From assembly GCA_034698045.1 (NCBI GenBank), contig JAQGAU010000159.1:1-37430 (forward strand): DNA of 37,430 nucleotides, in the 5' to 3' direction. Positions within the stretch are counted from its first letter, which is position 1; each line of letters begins with the position of its first letter. The notes under the pieces are model-generated. The model saw only the letters and a list, made by a program, of their open reading frames with translations. It made no database searches and was not told the DNA's origin. This document shows, one piece after another, positions 22,944 through 33,541 of this stretch. The translations under genes and the position numbers were made by a program. The DNA comes from Paramacrobiotus richtersi (taxonomy: Eukaryota; Tardigrada; Eutardigrada; Parachela; Macrobiotidae).

Positions 22944-24012
22944 AGTAAAATACGACAGGATGCATACAAGTTTAAAATGTATGTTATTTTTCTGTTTATT
23001 CGATAAAAATATATGCGTACGTTCGAAAAAATAAATTTGCCAAAATATTATGGAAAATATGTTTTTCTTTCTTTTATTAGTTATTTAATTTATTTCTGTT
23101 TTTATAAATAAAGAAAATTATTTTTTACGATGGTAAAGAAAACATCCAAATTACGAATTAATAAATAATTTAAAATCAAGAAAATTTCCATTTTAGTGAG
23201 TAACATCGTGGATTTGAAGTGCAAAAGTACTTAAACCTGTTAAGCAACATGAGAAAGGTGTTTTGATTTTGATTGTTATCGTATACTGATTGCAGAATAC
23301 CTGTTAGATTCTTTAGATTACTGGGTAGAAAGAAACTGTTCGGAAAGACTAAAAAACGAAACTATACTTTGTAAAGAAATGAATGTTGCATCATGCAGCA
23401 GTCAAAGATCGAGGCATGACGCTTATGCCACTGTACTACGATATTTCACATGAATATATATATGTATGTGGTTCACCGGGTTTCCTTTCGCAGTGAATTA
23501 CAAATTCTTTGTTTACAAAGGAAAAAGTTTCAAAGTATCCGATCGGACGTACCACCCAGTGAGCTCATAAGAGAATGTGCCGCTGGTTTTATACTAGATA
23601 CTGGATTTTATTAGTCAAATTAACATTTTTTGCGGTGAATTTCTTGTTGTTACTGCTAGTATAACTCATTGATGAATTCTTAAAAATTTTGATAATATCG
23701 AATAGTTCTGTATGTGTTTATTGGTGTACCATGCTATAAATACGTGTACACGTGTACGTGTACGTGTGATTCTGTATTGTAATGTGTAATCTTAAATCTT
23801 GTTGATGAAAGTACATTTTTATAGGTGCGTTTTGTTTGTTTCTCTATTTATTTTGTTTGCATGTGCTATCAGAAAACTTTTATATCCTAACCTGCTTTTT
23901 ATTTCTTTATGACTTTTATTATTAATTCTCCTACTTGTGTTGGTGATTTGAATTATTTGTTACTGAGTTATCGTTTCTTCCTTTGGCTTGGCTTTGCCGT
24001 AATAATTGACAG

Positions 24013-24653
24013 TGAATCCAGCTCCCAGAGGCGCAAAGACCTGTCAACAGCCAATGCGTCTTCCAGCAAGATTGCCGAGCGCAACATTCCATTACAAGCG
24101 ACCGAGAAGGAGATTCGCGACATTTTCAAGTTAGTCCTGCCGACGCTGAATAGCGGCCATGTTTTGCACACAAAACTATGGTAGTAGCTTTCTGGTTTGT
24201 GTGTTTTTAGAGCTTTTGGCCACCTGAAGTCGGTGCGACTGCCGAAGAAGAGGGGTGAAGTGGGCACACATCGCGGATTCGGCTTCGTTGATTACCATAC
24301 CAAAGCCGACGCCAAGGTACGCAAACTATGTTTTGTTTCTCTGTACTGTCGTTTGACATCAAATGCTGAAATTAAAGTTCTGTTGGTGAATCACTGAAGC
24401 TTAGGCGATGGAATTCAATCCATTCCACCAAGGTCCAAGCATAAACAAAATTCCAACATGTGGTGATAATTTGATTTGATTTAACGTTGCTTTTTGTAAA
24501 GGATAGTGGATGATTGTTTTTGCAGCGAGCCCTTGAGGCTTCATGCCACACTCAGCCACAGCACGCATTTGTATGCGCGCCGACTGGTTCTGGTGTGGGC
24601 GGCCACGGATGTGGATGTTTTGCACAGTAAAACCGCCGAACACTTTCACGCTG
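24013..24653 (+). pseudogene. RBM19: RBM19/MRD1 RRM6 exons, placed upstream of RRM3
   Basis: Three exons, 24013-24129, 24211-24316 and 24526-24653, encode the last RRM of RBM19/MRD1: SSKIAERNIPLQATEKEIRD, FGHLKSVRLPKK, the RNP1 motif HRGFGFVDY, then THLYARRLVLVWA and KTAEHFH. RBM19/MRD1 is a nucleolar protein of the small-subunit processome needed for 18S pre-rRNA processing. The first two junctions are in phase (TTCAA/AGCTTT). RNP2 reads IAERNI instead of the usual ILVRNI. In the third exon the frame shifts between RALEASCH and SHSTHLY near 24550-24560. In a normal gene these exons would be last; here they come first. The usual short basic C-terminus is not evident after 24653. Confidence 0.8.
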
Positions 24654-24740
24654 GTCAGTTTATGCACGTTTTAAGAGGATTTGCCAGAAATAACCATAAA
24701 GAATACTTTGCCTGGAACGGCGCATATTATTCGCTGCCAG

Positions 24741-25772
24741 AACGACGACGAACCCGATGCGAAATCACACGTACCAGTACAATCTCCCAGCCTCGGATAA
24801 TGTCGTGGAGGCCGTTGCAGTGACTCCGGACGAATATTCATCAGAAATTTGTGTTTCCACTGCACCAGTGACGATCTGGAGAAGCTCTGCTCCAAGTGTG
24901 GTCAGTATAAACTGTGCAGGAATTCGTTGTGTAGGGGCTCTGATATCGCGTGTACCACTGAATGGTACACACATTTTTGTCGTGTTACAAACGTAATATC
25001 TGCACTACATGTTCGACAGTAATTTTTGATTTTTGACATAATATCGCAAATGATTTTTTGTTCAGCTTTTAACTGTCGTATTGATTTATTATGAATTAGT
25101 TTAATATTGTCTTCTTATATACAAAAGAGCTATAATTATCGGCCGAAATTTGGTGGTTCTGGTTAATCTGAAAACTGGTTAATCAAAAAATCGTCAGAAG
25201 TGGATGACGAAATTGTTATATGTTAGATTGTGCGTGAATAAATGTGATTCTGCTTCTTCTTTTGGACTGGTGGCCGAGATGACACTTCCGGTTGATCAGC
25301 TGACGAGAACGTGTCGCGGCTGCGCTATCGTCACCTTCCCGAAAGATGCCGTTAAAGCGCTGAATGCTCTCGATGAAAAAGATTTTCAGGCATGTACAGA
25401 GCAGATGTCTTGTATAATATATACGATTTGTCTATTTAAATGTATTTCGTTCTGTGTGTTTTTTCTATATTTATTGTATTGGTTTTTTGTGTATTTTTTG
25501 TATTTTTTATTCTTTTTATTATAGTTTCACATATCTTGTATATTTTTTTAAAAAATGTGCCATTGTAGTGTAGTAGTGATTATACGTTGTGTGATGTACT
25601 TTGAAGTGGAGTTTTATAGGCATCCAGTAGCAAAATGGTGAATTTTTGTTTAGGAACGAACATTATGTGATGCTGGCGCAGCCGGAGCATGGAAAAATGG
25701 AAACATCAGCCGAGAAGACGAGTTCCTTCAATAAGGTCAAGGCCGACAAACAGAAACAGGACAGCCATATAA
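24741..25772 (+). pseudogene. RBM19: RBM19/MRD1 RRM3 exons with damaged splice sites
   Basis: 24741-24900 encodes an acidic lead (NDDEPDAKSHVPVQ), then DSGRIFIRNLCFHCTSDDLE and KLCSKCG, the first half of RRM3 with RNP2 IFIRNL. About 25265-25389 continues LVAEMTLPVDQLTRTCRGCA, IVTF and DAVKALNALDEKDFQ. 25654-25772 gives VMLAQPEHGKMETSAEKTSS and a basic linker. The order agrees with RBM19. The first exon needs two shifts near 24795-24821, and the third needs one near 25670. The middle exon lacks AG at its expected 3' splice site (TTTTG/GACTGG follows a good pyrimidine tract) and ends with GC (TTTCAG/GCATGT) instead of GT. RNP1 is altered (RGCAIVTF for KGFAFITF). Confidence 0.75.
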
Positions 25773-25995
25773 GTCAGTAGTGTAAAAATTGGGGTTTAAA
25801 TGATATGAATGCGAAAAACAATTATTTGTTGATTGTTCTATCTTACTGAAGGATGAAATAGTCAGAAACGTCGAGATTATAAAATTCTTATGAAATTACA
25901 CTAAAAGTTAAAACAAATAAAAACTACAAAAATAAAAGAAAGATTAGTAGAAAAAGGTGACCAGATATCGGCGTAATTGTGTGAATAATGTATAG

Positions 25996-26189
25996 GCCTG
26001 TTTATTGACACACGGAACAGCCTGTTTATCGGCGCCAATTCCGTCGTGGAAGCGCTACAACGTGGCCAAAAGCGCCGTTCTGGATGCGGATGCTTCGCCT
26101 TCCGGAGGGCGCTCGGGGAGACTCAGATGGTCAACAAGACGCGCGACTTCCTCCTGGCCAACGGAGTCAATTTGGACGCCTTCTCACGG
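25996..26189 (+). pseudogene. RBM19: RBM19/MRD1 exon between RRM3 and RRM4
   Basis: The exon spans TGTATAG to CACGG/GTAAAG. In three successive frames it reads NSLFIGANSVVEA, then RYNVAKSAVLDADASPSG, then RALGETQMVNKTRDFLLANG and VNLDAF. Each piece matches the consecutive RBM19 segment (LFMGPNAV, KYNATKSQVFD, ALGETQ...FLxxNGVxLDxF). Two compensating shifts at about 26052 and 26105 are therefore needed inside 194 bases, with no stop codons in the matching pieces. Confidence 0.8.
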
Positions 26190-26292
26190 GTAAAGATTTC
26201 CATTTCGTCCACATGTGTAATTTTGTACAAATGGCAAATCTTAATAGTATAACAAAACAGCCATCGGGCAGTACATCTGTGTTGATTTGTAG

Positions 26293-26492
26293 CCGGCGTC
26301 GGCGCGTAGCAAGAAAGTGATGCGGGTGAAAAATCGACCCGCTGGCACGCAGTCCTGCGCCATCTTGCAGCTGTTCCAGAACGGAGGAACTTTAGTGCGC
26401 GTGGTGCTGCCGCCGTCGGGCGTCACGGGCCTGGTGAAGATGGCCGACTCGGTGGACGCCAAGAAAGCCTTCCGGAAGCTGACTATATTAAG
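26293..26492 (+). CDS. RBM19: RBM19/MRD1 RRM4 exon, uninterrupted
   Basis: A 200-base exon (TTTGTAG acceptor, AAG/GTACAC donor) reads through as SARSKKVMRVKNRPAGTQSC, FQNGGTLVRVVLPPSGVTGL and SVDAKKAFRKL. It follows the RBM19 RRM4 pattern of RNP2-like VxxVKNxPAGT, G-LxRVLLPxxGxTxxV and A(K/R)KAFRxL. RRM4 of this family lacks a canonical RNP1, as here. It is one of the few blocks in this gene with no frame problem. The join to the next coding block at 27963 is one base out of phase. Confidence 0.8.
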
Positions 26493-27962
26493 GTACACTG
26501 CTTTCACAGCTCGAAGCGTTGGAATTGCGCCAAAAACCTTGTGTGGTCACTGTTGTACTGTTCCTGCTTACGGAAATTTTTTTGTTGTAACGACTTTCTT
26601 GTGTTTGAAGGTCTGAGCAGTGCTTCAACAGTTCTCCTTTTTGGGATGTAAGTAAGATTATAAATTATTTTTATAAAATATTAAACTTCTATTAAACTAG
26701 GTAAGTGCACTCGCTGTTTGCGGGCACTGGTGGACCGAATTAAGCGAGCAGAAAGTTAATAGGACTAATCCTTAACGGACACTTAAAAAATGTGGATATG
26801 TGGACGCTGGTCAGGAGTGTGTGTGTGTGTGTTAGCTGGCAGAAGATACTTCAATGTATATCTCTTCCCAGAACAAACGTCCCTCTAAATAACGCAGCAA
26901 ATCATAAGGTCAGTGAGCCAGGGACTGTCAGTCAGCTAACCACGCAGGAATGTAAATCATCAGATTCTTAAACGTAGCCAACACGGAAGCGACAATGCTA
27001 CCTAATTTTATAGAAGAATGATATTCTTTCGTGCATACGTATTAGAAAAATACTGTAATCGCTAAGTTGAATCACAGGCGCTTTTTTCGGGTGTCGCTTT
27101 AATATTATTCCTTAAATGCCAGAAAATAATTAATGATATTGTGTTAGTTTAGCAGTAGTGCAAGGGAATGCGGCTGCTGTACTGGCGACATTTCCTGTTC
27201 GTTTTGATGGGGTTTGTCTTACCACTGTGTGTCTATTTTTGTGTTTATATTATTTATTTATTTATTTCTTATCTTTTTATTACATTATTTATTACGCAGT
27301 TCTTCCGGTACCGTGACCGACGGGACAGACAAAATATTCAGTTTTGTGGAATATAGAAGACGCGCCCTCAATATATTATTTCTTTATATTAAATTTCTAT
27401 TAATTATTAAATTAATAATAACTTTAAAAAATTTTGTAAAAAGCAGTTTTGTTTTGCTTTTGCAAAAAAGGCATTTTAAAATGATTGCCTATGGTTATTT
27501 TCAAAGTTTTGCTGACAAGAATCAGTTGACCAAGCTACCTGAATCAGTTGACCAAGCTACCTCAGCCACTGCGCTATGATTTCTGACATGACTGCAGTGC
27601 CTGATTTGTGTGGGCTTTGCTTTACTTCTACAGAGAAGTCGCAGTCCGATTCATTGTGGCGAGTCTAGTTATTTACAGTTCTTTATTGTGCGGTATGTTT
27701 TTAATCAATTTGATAATGTGGTTTGTTGTCCGTTATGTTTTAACTTGAATATTCAATTGTTTTTGTCATTAATCTCGACATGTGATGGTCAGTACTGAGT
27801 AAGGGTGAAATCGTAGAGAACTGGCTTGGCTCAGCCAGAAACGCATCGCTGCAAGGAAAATGTACATCTTTATAAACATAACAGCAGAAATCTGTATTAA
27901 TAGTTTTCGTTTTCAAGAAGCGATGCAGTTGCCGACATGATGATTAGCCGTCTTTCTTGCAG
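26493..27962. other. Long intron of the RBM19 block
   Basis: AT-rich sequence with a GT microsatellite at 26817-26832, a perfect 22-bp tandem duplication at 27519-27562 (GAATCAGTTGACCAAGCTAC CT, twice), and dispersed-motif copies at about 27565-27579 (minus) and 27811-27826 (plus). No further coding similarity was seen. Confidence 0.55.
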
Positions 27963-28199
27963 TTTGGTAGTTTGCCATTGTTTCTGGAGAGGGCACCGGC
28001 CGATGCGCTGGGCGCGCAGCCGGTCACTGCTTCGACTGTAAATAACACTGAAAAAGACGATAAATCGAAGAAAAAACCTGCCGAAGCGGAAGTTTCGCCC
28101 GTGGAAACCGGGCAGGATGTCGCAGGGGACAGTTTTCCCAGATCGAGGTTGTTCGTCAAGGACCTGAGTTTCAACACGTCGGATGCGTCGCTCCATCGA
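27963..28199 (+). CDS. RBM19: RBM19/MRD1 end of RRM4 and start of RRM5
   Basis: After TTTCTTGCAG the exon reads FGSLPLFLERAP (end of RRM4; family FHHVPLYLEWAP), a lysine- and glutamate-rich linker (KDDKSKKKPAEAE), then SRLFVKDLSFNTSDASLHR with RNP2 LFVKDL. It ends at a strong GTAAGT donor exactly where RRM5 continues in the family (LFIKNLNFDTTEEKLKEVF). The rest of RRM5, including its RNP1, is not found before the next recognisable exon at 28570. Confidence 0.8.
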
Positions 28200-28569
28200 G
28201 TAAGTGGCGCTGTGTGGAATTCGGTTGGAAAAGTAAGAGGTCGAATTAAATTCACGTGTTGGAAGAAGTTAAACAGCTTTTAGCCATGGTAATATGAAAA
28301 GGAGACGTGCTCCGGGTAGCAAAAAGATACGATTGACTTGGATAATTGTTTAAGTTGTACTTTTTTTATGGCCTTTAAATGATGTTCTGCAAAAAGTATG
28401 TGTTACAAACAAGTCGATCGTTGAGAAATTTAAACGAAAACGCGAAATAAAACAAAGACAGCGGAAGTTTTGAACATAATGCGTGTGGCATATAAATCTG
28501 AATATCAATAGCTGAAATGAAAGTGTGGGAAAATTCACCGGCTGTTTGTTTCGTAGTTTTTCTTCTCAG

Positions 28570-28623
28570 TTGGACGTGTCAGGAAAGCCACGGTGGCGCG
28601 CAAGAAGAACCCACGGCAGGAAG
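28570..28623 (+). pseudogene. RBM19: RBM19/MRD1 RRM5-RRM6 linker micro-exon
   Basis: A 54-base exon between TTCTTCTCAG and GAAG/GTGAGG encodes GRVRKATVARKKNPRQE. It matches the family linker after RRM5 (ER..KPA.TLARKK..PRK). In a normal gene the next exon would be RRM6, which here lies 4.6 kb upstream at 24013. The phases of these two exons differ by one base. Confidence 0.65.
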
Positions 28624-28965
28624 GTGAGGATTTGCTTTTGAGAGGTTGTCAGCATTGACAGGAAGAATCACACTGAACTGACAAACAAATCACAAATGTG
28701 GTAACAACCCGTTGAAATCAAATGGAATTTGGCGCGTTATGGGAGTGATTGAGTACAGCGCATGGGGAAGATTTCACTGTAGGAGTGTGCACCTAAAATA
28801 CACTGATGCCACTGCAAGTTTACCAAGGCACTGGTTTAGAAGGCTGATCATTGTCTGGAATTGTGCAGCGCTGTTGATGGAGAAATGTTTGTAATTCTTG
28901 AAAATTTTCCCGTGATAAAATGAAGTTATATCCAGTAATGTTGTGGTTGGTGCTAGGATGCTATC

Positions 28966-29005
28966 TAGACGTAAATATTGTCGAACCGTAGTGAATGGGC
29001 TGTCT
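28966..29005 (+). repeat. Short dispersed element, CCGTAGTGTATGGG subfamily, copy 4
   Basis: Reads TAGACGTAAATATTGTC, then GAACCGTAGTGAATGGGC and TGTC, in the spacer just before the Clu exons resume at 29285. Confidence 0.6.
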
Positions 29006-29284
29006 GCACGGAACAGTTTCTACTGATTAAGTGACAACTGCAGTTGCCATTTAAGAAGAATTTTACTTTTTCTTATTTTTCTTGGTGGTTATAGGGAATG
29101 CTGAGCTCCGGTACGACACTAAACACTTCGAATTCATTTGACTAATAATGGTATTTAATTTATTTATTCTGTCTGGTGTACTTACTGTCCAGCTGCAGGC
29201 TCAAGGTTTCATTCATTTAAAAAGTTAAGTAAATGATTTTTGGTCCGTTGTCTTCTTATGCTCTTGTGTTACATGTAAACCCAG

Positions 29285-30117
29285 TTTGATTTCATCCAGA
29301 TGGCGGTGCGGGGAGCCAAGGGCGTGGTGGACGGGAGCATCTCGCCCATCAACCCGGCGGAGGACTACCGCTGCCAGTTCATCTGGAACAACATCTTCTT
29401 CAGACTGGGCTTCGATGTCAAGGACCACTTCGAGGATCTCGGCGGTGATGCCGCGGCGCATGTGGCTCCGGTAAATTCAGTGCTTTTTGCCTTATATTTT
29501 TTGTGTTATCAAGTTTTGTGGTTTCCTTCTGGTAGAACAATGACTTACTGAGACTGAAGTTTCTGATTTTTATTACCGCGGATGAGAAGCTGTACACACT
29601 GGGCAGGGCGGTAGTCGACTATCGGGTCGCGGCGCAGACAATCATTCCTGGTACAAAACGAAATGCTGAAGAATAACGCTTTTTATTAGCTCATTCATGT
29701 ACAGTATGTGGCTTTTTTGGGATAGGCATTCTGGAGCGGGAGCAGGACGGTGTGCAGTACGGTTCAGTGGATTTCAGGAAAACGGTCCAATGGGACGATG
29801 AATTCGCCAAATGCCTGCAAACAGTAGCCAAATGGTTCCATCTGGCCCCGCATAACATTGTCAGCGGTGAGGGGATGGAAATGCAGCTGACCACCTCTGT
29901 GGAATTGAAGGGCATTGTGGGGAACGATAAGCAGCATTACATTCTGGATTTGCTTCGCATGTTTCCGCCGGATATCCACTTTATGGACGGCGTGGTGGCC
30001 GGGAACGAGATCAGCGAGGAGGCCTGCAACGAAGGCTATCCTCGGATGTTCCCCATAAACTGTCCTCGTTCCGTCTGGAACTGGTGGATTCGTATCTGAT
30101 GGAGAAACAGGACACGG
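29285..30117 (+). CDS. clu: Clu (CLUH) core Clu domain
   Basis: Three in-phase exons, 29285-29470, 29536-29650 and 29726-30117, encode the most conserved part of Clu: [40 protein letters not shown] and [11 protein letters not shown], then [20 protein letters not shown] and AAQTIIP, then [40 protein letters not shown] and [12 protein letters not shown]. Every landmark of the family is in order (IWNNIFFxLGFDV, GGDxAAxVAP, YGSIDFGKTV, [23 protein letters not shown]). Two residues of YRGYRV are deleted. One frame correction is needed at the C4 run near 30050, after which [15 protein letters not shown] matches the family HKL..LRxELVxxF. The exon ends at ACACGG/GTGAGA. Confidence 0.88.
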
Positions 30118-30519
30118 GTGAGATGGGTGCCAATGCGAAGCGGGTAATTGTGTGGCATTTGTTAATGTGCGAAAATCATAGTGCAGTGGTTTGAGTTCTT
30201 TCAGATTTAGGTACAGCTACTGTACACACTTGTGTACATAAATTTTGATGCCGGTAGTAATGAAATATTTATAAGGAAATAAGTCATCAATTATGCAATT
30301 GAATTTTTAATGTAGTGCTGATGAATAGAGCGGAAAACCATGAAGAACAAAACTTTTTACGTCTTGTAGTACGTTACAAACTCGGGTACTCTGTTGGGTA
30401 TTTTCATAGAGATTATCAAAAATAAGCTGCAGCTGCAGATGAAAAAGCTTGACTCGGTTACTGCTGCGCAACCGTAAAATACGAAAAAAATTAACCATGT
30501 GCTGTTTTGATGGCCAGAA

Positions 30520-30938
30520 AATCGAACTGGAAAGCGAAGACGTGAACGAAGACACGGAAAACCGCCCACCCACAACCTCCACTGTTCCGCCCACTTCTTC
30601 GAAACCGGAAACCGAAGCGGAGGGTACTGAGTCCGAACCGAACATCCGCTTCAATCCGGACGTGTTCACGCCCTCGGTGAAGCACGTGGACCTCACGGGA
30701 GCGGAAGTGACGCAGCAGAAGGAACAGATTGTCAGTTTGGGACGGTTTCTCTTGGCGCAGCAGATTCCGGCCTTTTTGAGCGAGCTGACGCAGTTGCGGT
30801 ATGATCCCATGTTGTCGGAGGGGATTTTGGTCCGGTTGAGGAATAACTACGGAATTATTATCCGGTATTTGGGGTTGATTGCGGAGAAGGTGAAGACTAC
30901 TCCACCGGAGCTGTCGTATCCGTTGACGGTTATTGTAG
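30520..30938 (+). CDS. clu: Clu exon after the Clu domain (eIF3-p135-like region)
   Basis: From a GATGGCCAG acceptor the frame is open for about 420 bases. It has an acidic, Thr/Pro-rich start (ESEDVNEDTENRPPTTSTVP), then NIRFNPDVFTPSVKHVD, QQKEQIVSLGRFLLAQQIPA and YGIIIRYLGLIAEK, ending at GTAG/GTATGT. It corresponds to the Clu segment IRFNPDxFxPxV...FLxxxQIPxxV...RGINxRYLGK. LQLQMKKLDS just upstream (about 30428-30457) may belong to the end of the preceding family segment but is in another frame. About 950 bases of intron with dispersed-motif copies follow. Confidence 0.82.
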
Positions 30939-31886
30939 GTATGTGACTGAATAAAAATCTTGTCTGAGAATCTGTTTTAGATTGTATTACAGTGTTGGCT
31001 TGCGGCATGACAGCTTTCTATGTGGTACGACATAGCCAAATCCGTTTAGCCCGGGATTTCTTTTGAACAAGAGTAACAGATGAGACAGAAGTTTTATGTA
31101 CGGTGTCATTTGAATCTTTAACGCTAACCATATTGATTGTAGTTGCTGTGGTTGGTTTTTATGGTTTTGCAGTTATTTTTCTGTTAGAGTTACGTCGAGA
31201 GATGCATCAGCTTATTCGACGTTAAGGTGATCAATTGCGTGAACCATCGTGGTGCAAGGGCTAAGAAGCTTTAAACGCTGCACCAGCGTGAATCAGCTGT
31301 TGCTCATTTATGACTGTGAATTATTGGATGATTGTACAGCGAAAAATAGAATATATTTTTTTGCTGTGTGCCATTTTGTTGAAAACTGAAAGGATTTCTT
31401 TTTGCTGTGTTACTGTAGAATAATATAAACTATGTATGCTATTTTTCCCCTGAATCTATCAAACCCAGGCTTTGCTGGAATATATTTCAGTCGTTCTTGA
31501 ATGATATTCCTATAGCGTCAGTTGGTCGTATTCAGTAGAAGTAATGCTATTTGTGCTTTTAATGCTTTTTGTTGGCGAAATAGTTTGTTTTCTTCCTTTT
31601 ATCTGAAGGCCATGAAATTAATGCATCCATCGGACATTTTTTTGTTGTATGGTAGTTGTCGATAATGCAACCATAACTAAGAAAAATGAGAAGTATTAAC
31701 GCGTATAATGGATTGTTATTTGGGCATTAAGTGGAGCATGAACAGTCGTAGTGTAGTGGCAAGATTTCCATAACAATTAGCTTTCATTGTCTGTATAGCG
31801 TCAACCTGATCGAGCTCAGTACTGCTTTTTAGCTCAGGCGTTTATGTTTTGCGTTGGCGAAAAACTTGATCTTTGTTGGTTTGTAG

Positions 31887-32074
31887 CTGAACATCATCCA
31901 TGAAGCCCGGACACTCTCGACGGCGGCCTTCAAGACGGGCAACGTTCGCGGCGCACTGGATGTGTTGTCGCTCTGTCCAGTCAGAACGTCATCCAGGGCG
32001 GCATCTCCATGGAACGGGCGCTGCTTTACTACGAGACGGCGGAGCTGCATTATCTCTCCGAAGAAGTTGCCTTT
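31887..32074 (+). pseudogene. clu: Possible Clu TPR-region exon, frame-shifted
   Basis: TTTGTAG precedes NIIHEARTLSTAAFKTGNVR and GALDVLS. After a one-base shift near 31970 it reads SQNVIQGGISMERALLYYET and AELHYLSEEVAF up to a GTAAGT donor. The second part resembles the first TPR of Clu (GQAKxQQGxxxEGxELIxEALNLxxNVxGAxH). The remaining TPRs and the C-terminus of Clu are not present before the minus-strand genes begin, so the gene is truncated. Confidence 0.5.
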
Positions 32075-33541
32075 GTAAGTATTGCTGGGGCTCGATACCG
32101 GCACGACTGTAATTTGGATATGGTTAGTAAATTATTGTTAAAAGAAACGTTATTTGTATTTGTAATACTCGTCAGATTTTTGCTTTTACTGATGATCGCT
32201 GACCTCTGTCACTACATGTTTAATTCCGGGTATTTGAAATCAGTAATTTCCTAAATGTAATGTAAGCGGGTGATCAATACAGAAAATGTTGAAAGATGCA
32301 TGGTACTGGTGATTAGTTGCCTAATTCGAAATTCGCAAGACATTCGCATTGCGATTGTCTTGCTGAAGTATGAATAGTCGTAGAGTAGTGGCTAAATTAG
32401 GTATCATGAGTAAGGAGGACAGTTAAATCTATAATACAATAAGATACTAATTACTGTAAGTACGTTTAAAATGGTAATTTATATTTAGCTATAATACAGA
32501 TAGTGGACGACTTCTTTACGTTTTGCGTATGATTCTTATTGTTGTTTGTCGGTTAAGCTCCGCATTATTACTATATTATTGTTACTTGCCATTTTTGTCA
32601 ATATTTTTTAATATTGCTTTCAGTGCTTTATATTTTCTTGAAATTGTATATCTAAAGGTACGGCTGTGTAACTTTTGTTTGTATATATATTACATTTATG
32701 ATTACGCGATCAGTCTGTTTCACAGTTTAACGATGTTCTGGTGGCTACATGTTGATAAATTGTTTGCCTAATTTGTAGGTATGATTTGGACGGAGATCAA
32801 GGCGTTTGGCCTAGAACGCACGTAATTGTCGCATATGATATTCGTTGGTGACTCCCTCCGTTTGTTTTGGTGATGAATCGCTCTGGTTCTTCCTTTTTGT
32901 TGTAGTGCATGGGTAAATTTGCATGTGTTTTGCTATCCGTTATTATCTATGGACGGAGTGCTATCCTCACGTTGCGAGCATGATTTTCTGTTGTTTTTGA
33001 AGAGGATTTTTTTCCAAGTCAAAGATATCTCTTTCAGTCGTTCGGATGTTTGTTTAGCTGTCTCGGGTATTGTCTAATGACTAGCATACAATAAAGTTGA
33101 CAAATTGGGTGCTACTGAAAATGACAGCGATTGCGCACATACAGAAAGCCGCAAATAAGAGACGTGAATACCGCACAGCAGTTGTTAAACGTATGTTAAC
33201 GCATTGCCACCATTTCAATTTCTGTTTGATTGATTTTGCGTAAATTGGGCAGTCTGTATGTAAAACGTCAAGTTTACACAATTATGATTTTGAAATTCGA
33301 ATTCTTATAACTTTCTATCATCACTTGCGCTCGAGTTCACCGCAAACATGAAATGCTGTATAACAACACCTTTACGATCGAAACAGAACTACAGGGTACA
33401 TGTGAAGCATGGTATTGTTGTGGCTTCCATCGCAACACAAATTTCAACGCGAACTGCAAACCCACTCAGAAAACTGGTCGAGAAAACCCCAATCTTGCGA
33501 AAACGACAGAGAGTATTAAGATGAAAATTCCTTATGATCTC
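32075..33541. other. Intergenic or intronic spacer
   Basis: AT-rich with only short frames. A 43-base segment at 32779-32821 lies between AATTTGTAG and GTAATT and could be a tiny exon, but no frame of it is convincing. A dispersed-motif copy lies at 32378-32392. Confidence 0.45.

Noticed and set aside
22679-22969. Minus-strand frame with a transmembrane-like stretch
   Set aside because: No minus-strand splice signals or family match; the GC-rich block has better splice-like borders on the plus strand.
19192-32074. Ciliate-style scrambled micronuclear genes
   Set aside because: Exon borders are GT-AG spliceosomal and there are no short direct-repeat pointers at segment ends; rearranged partial copies explain the order better.
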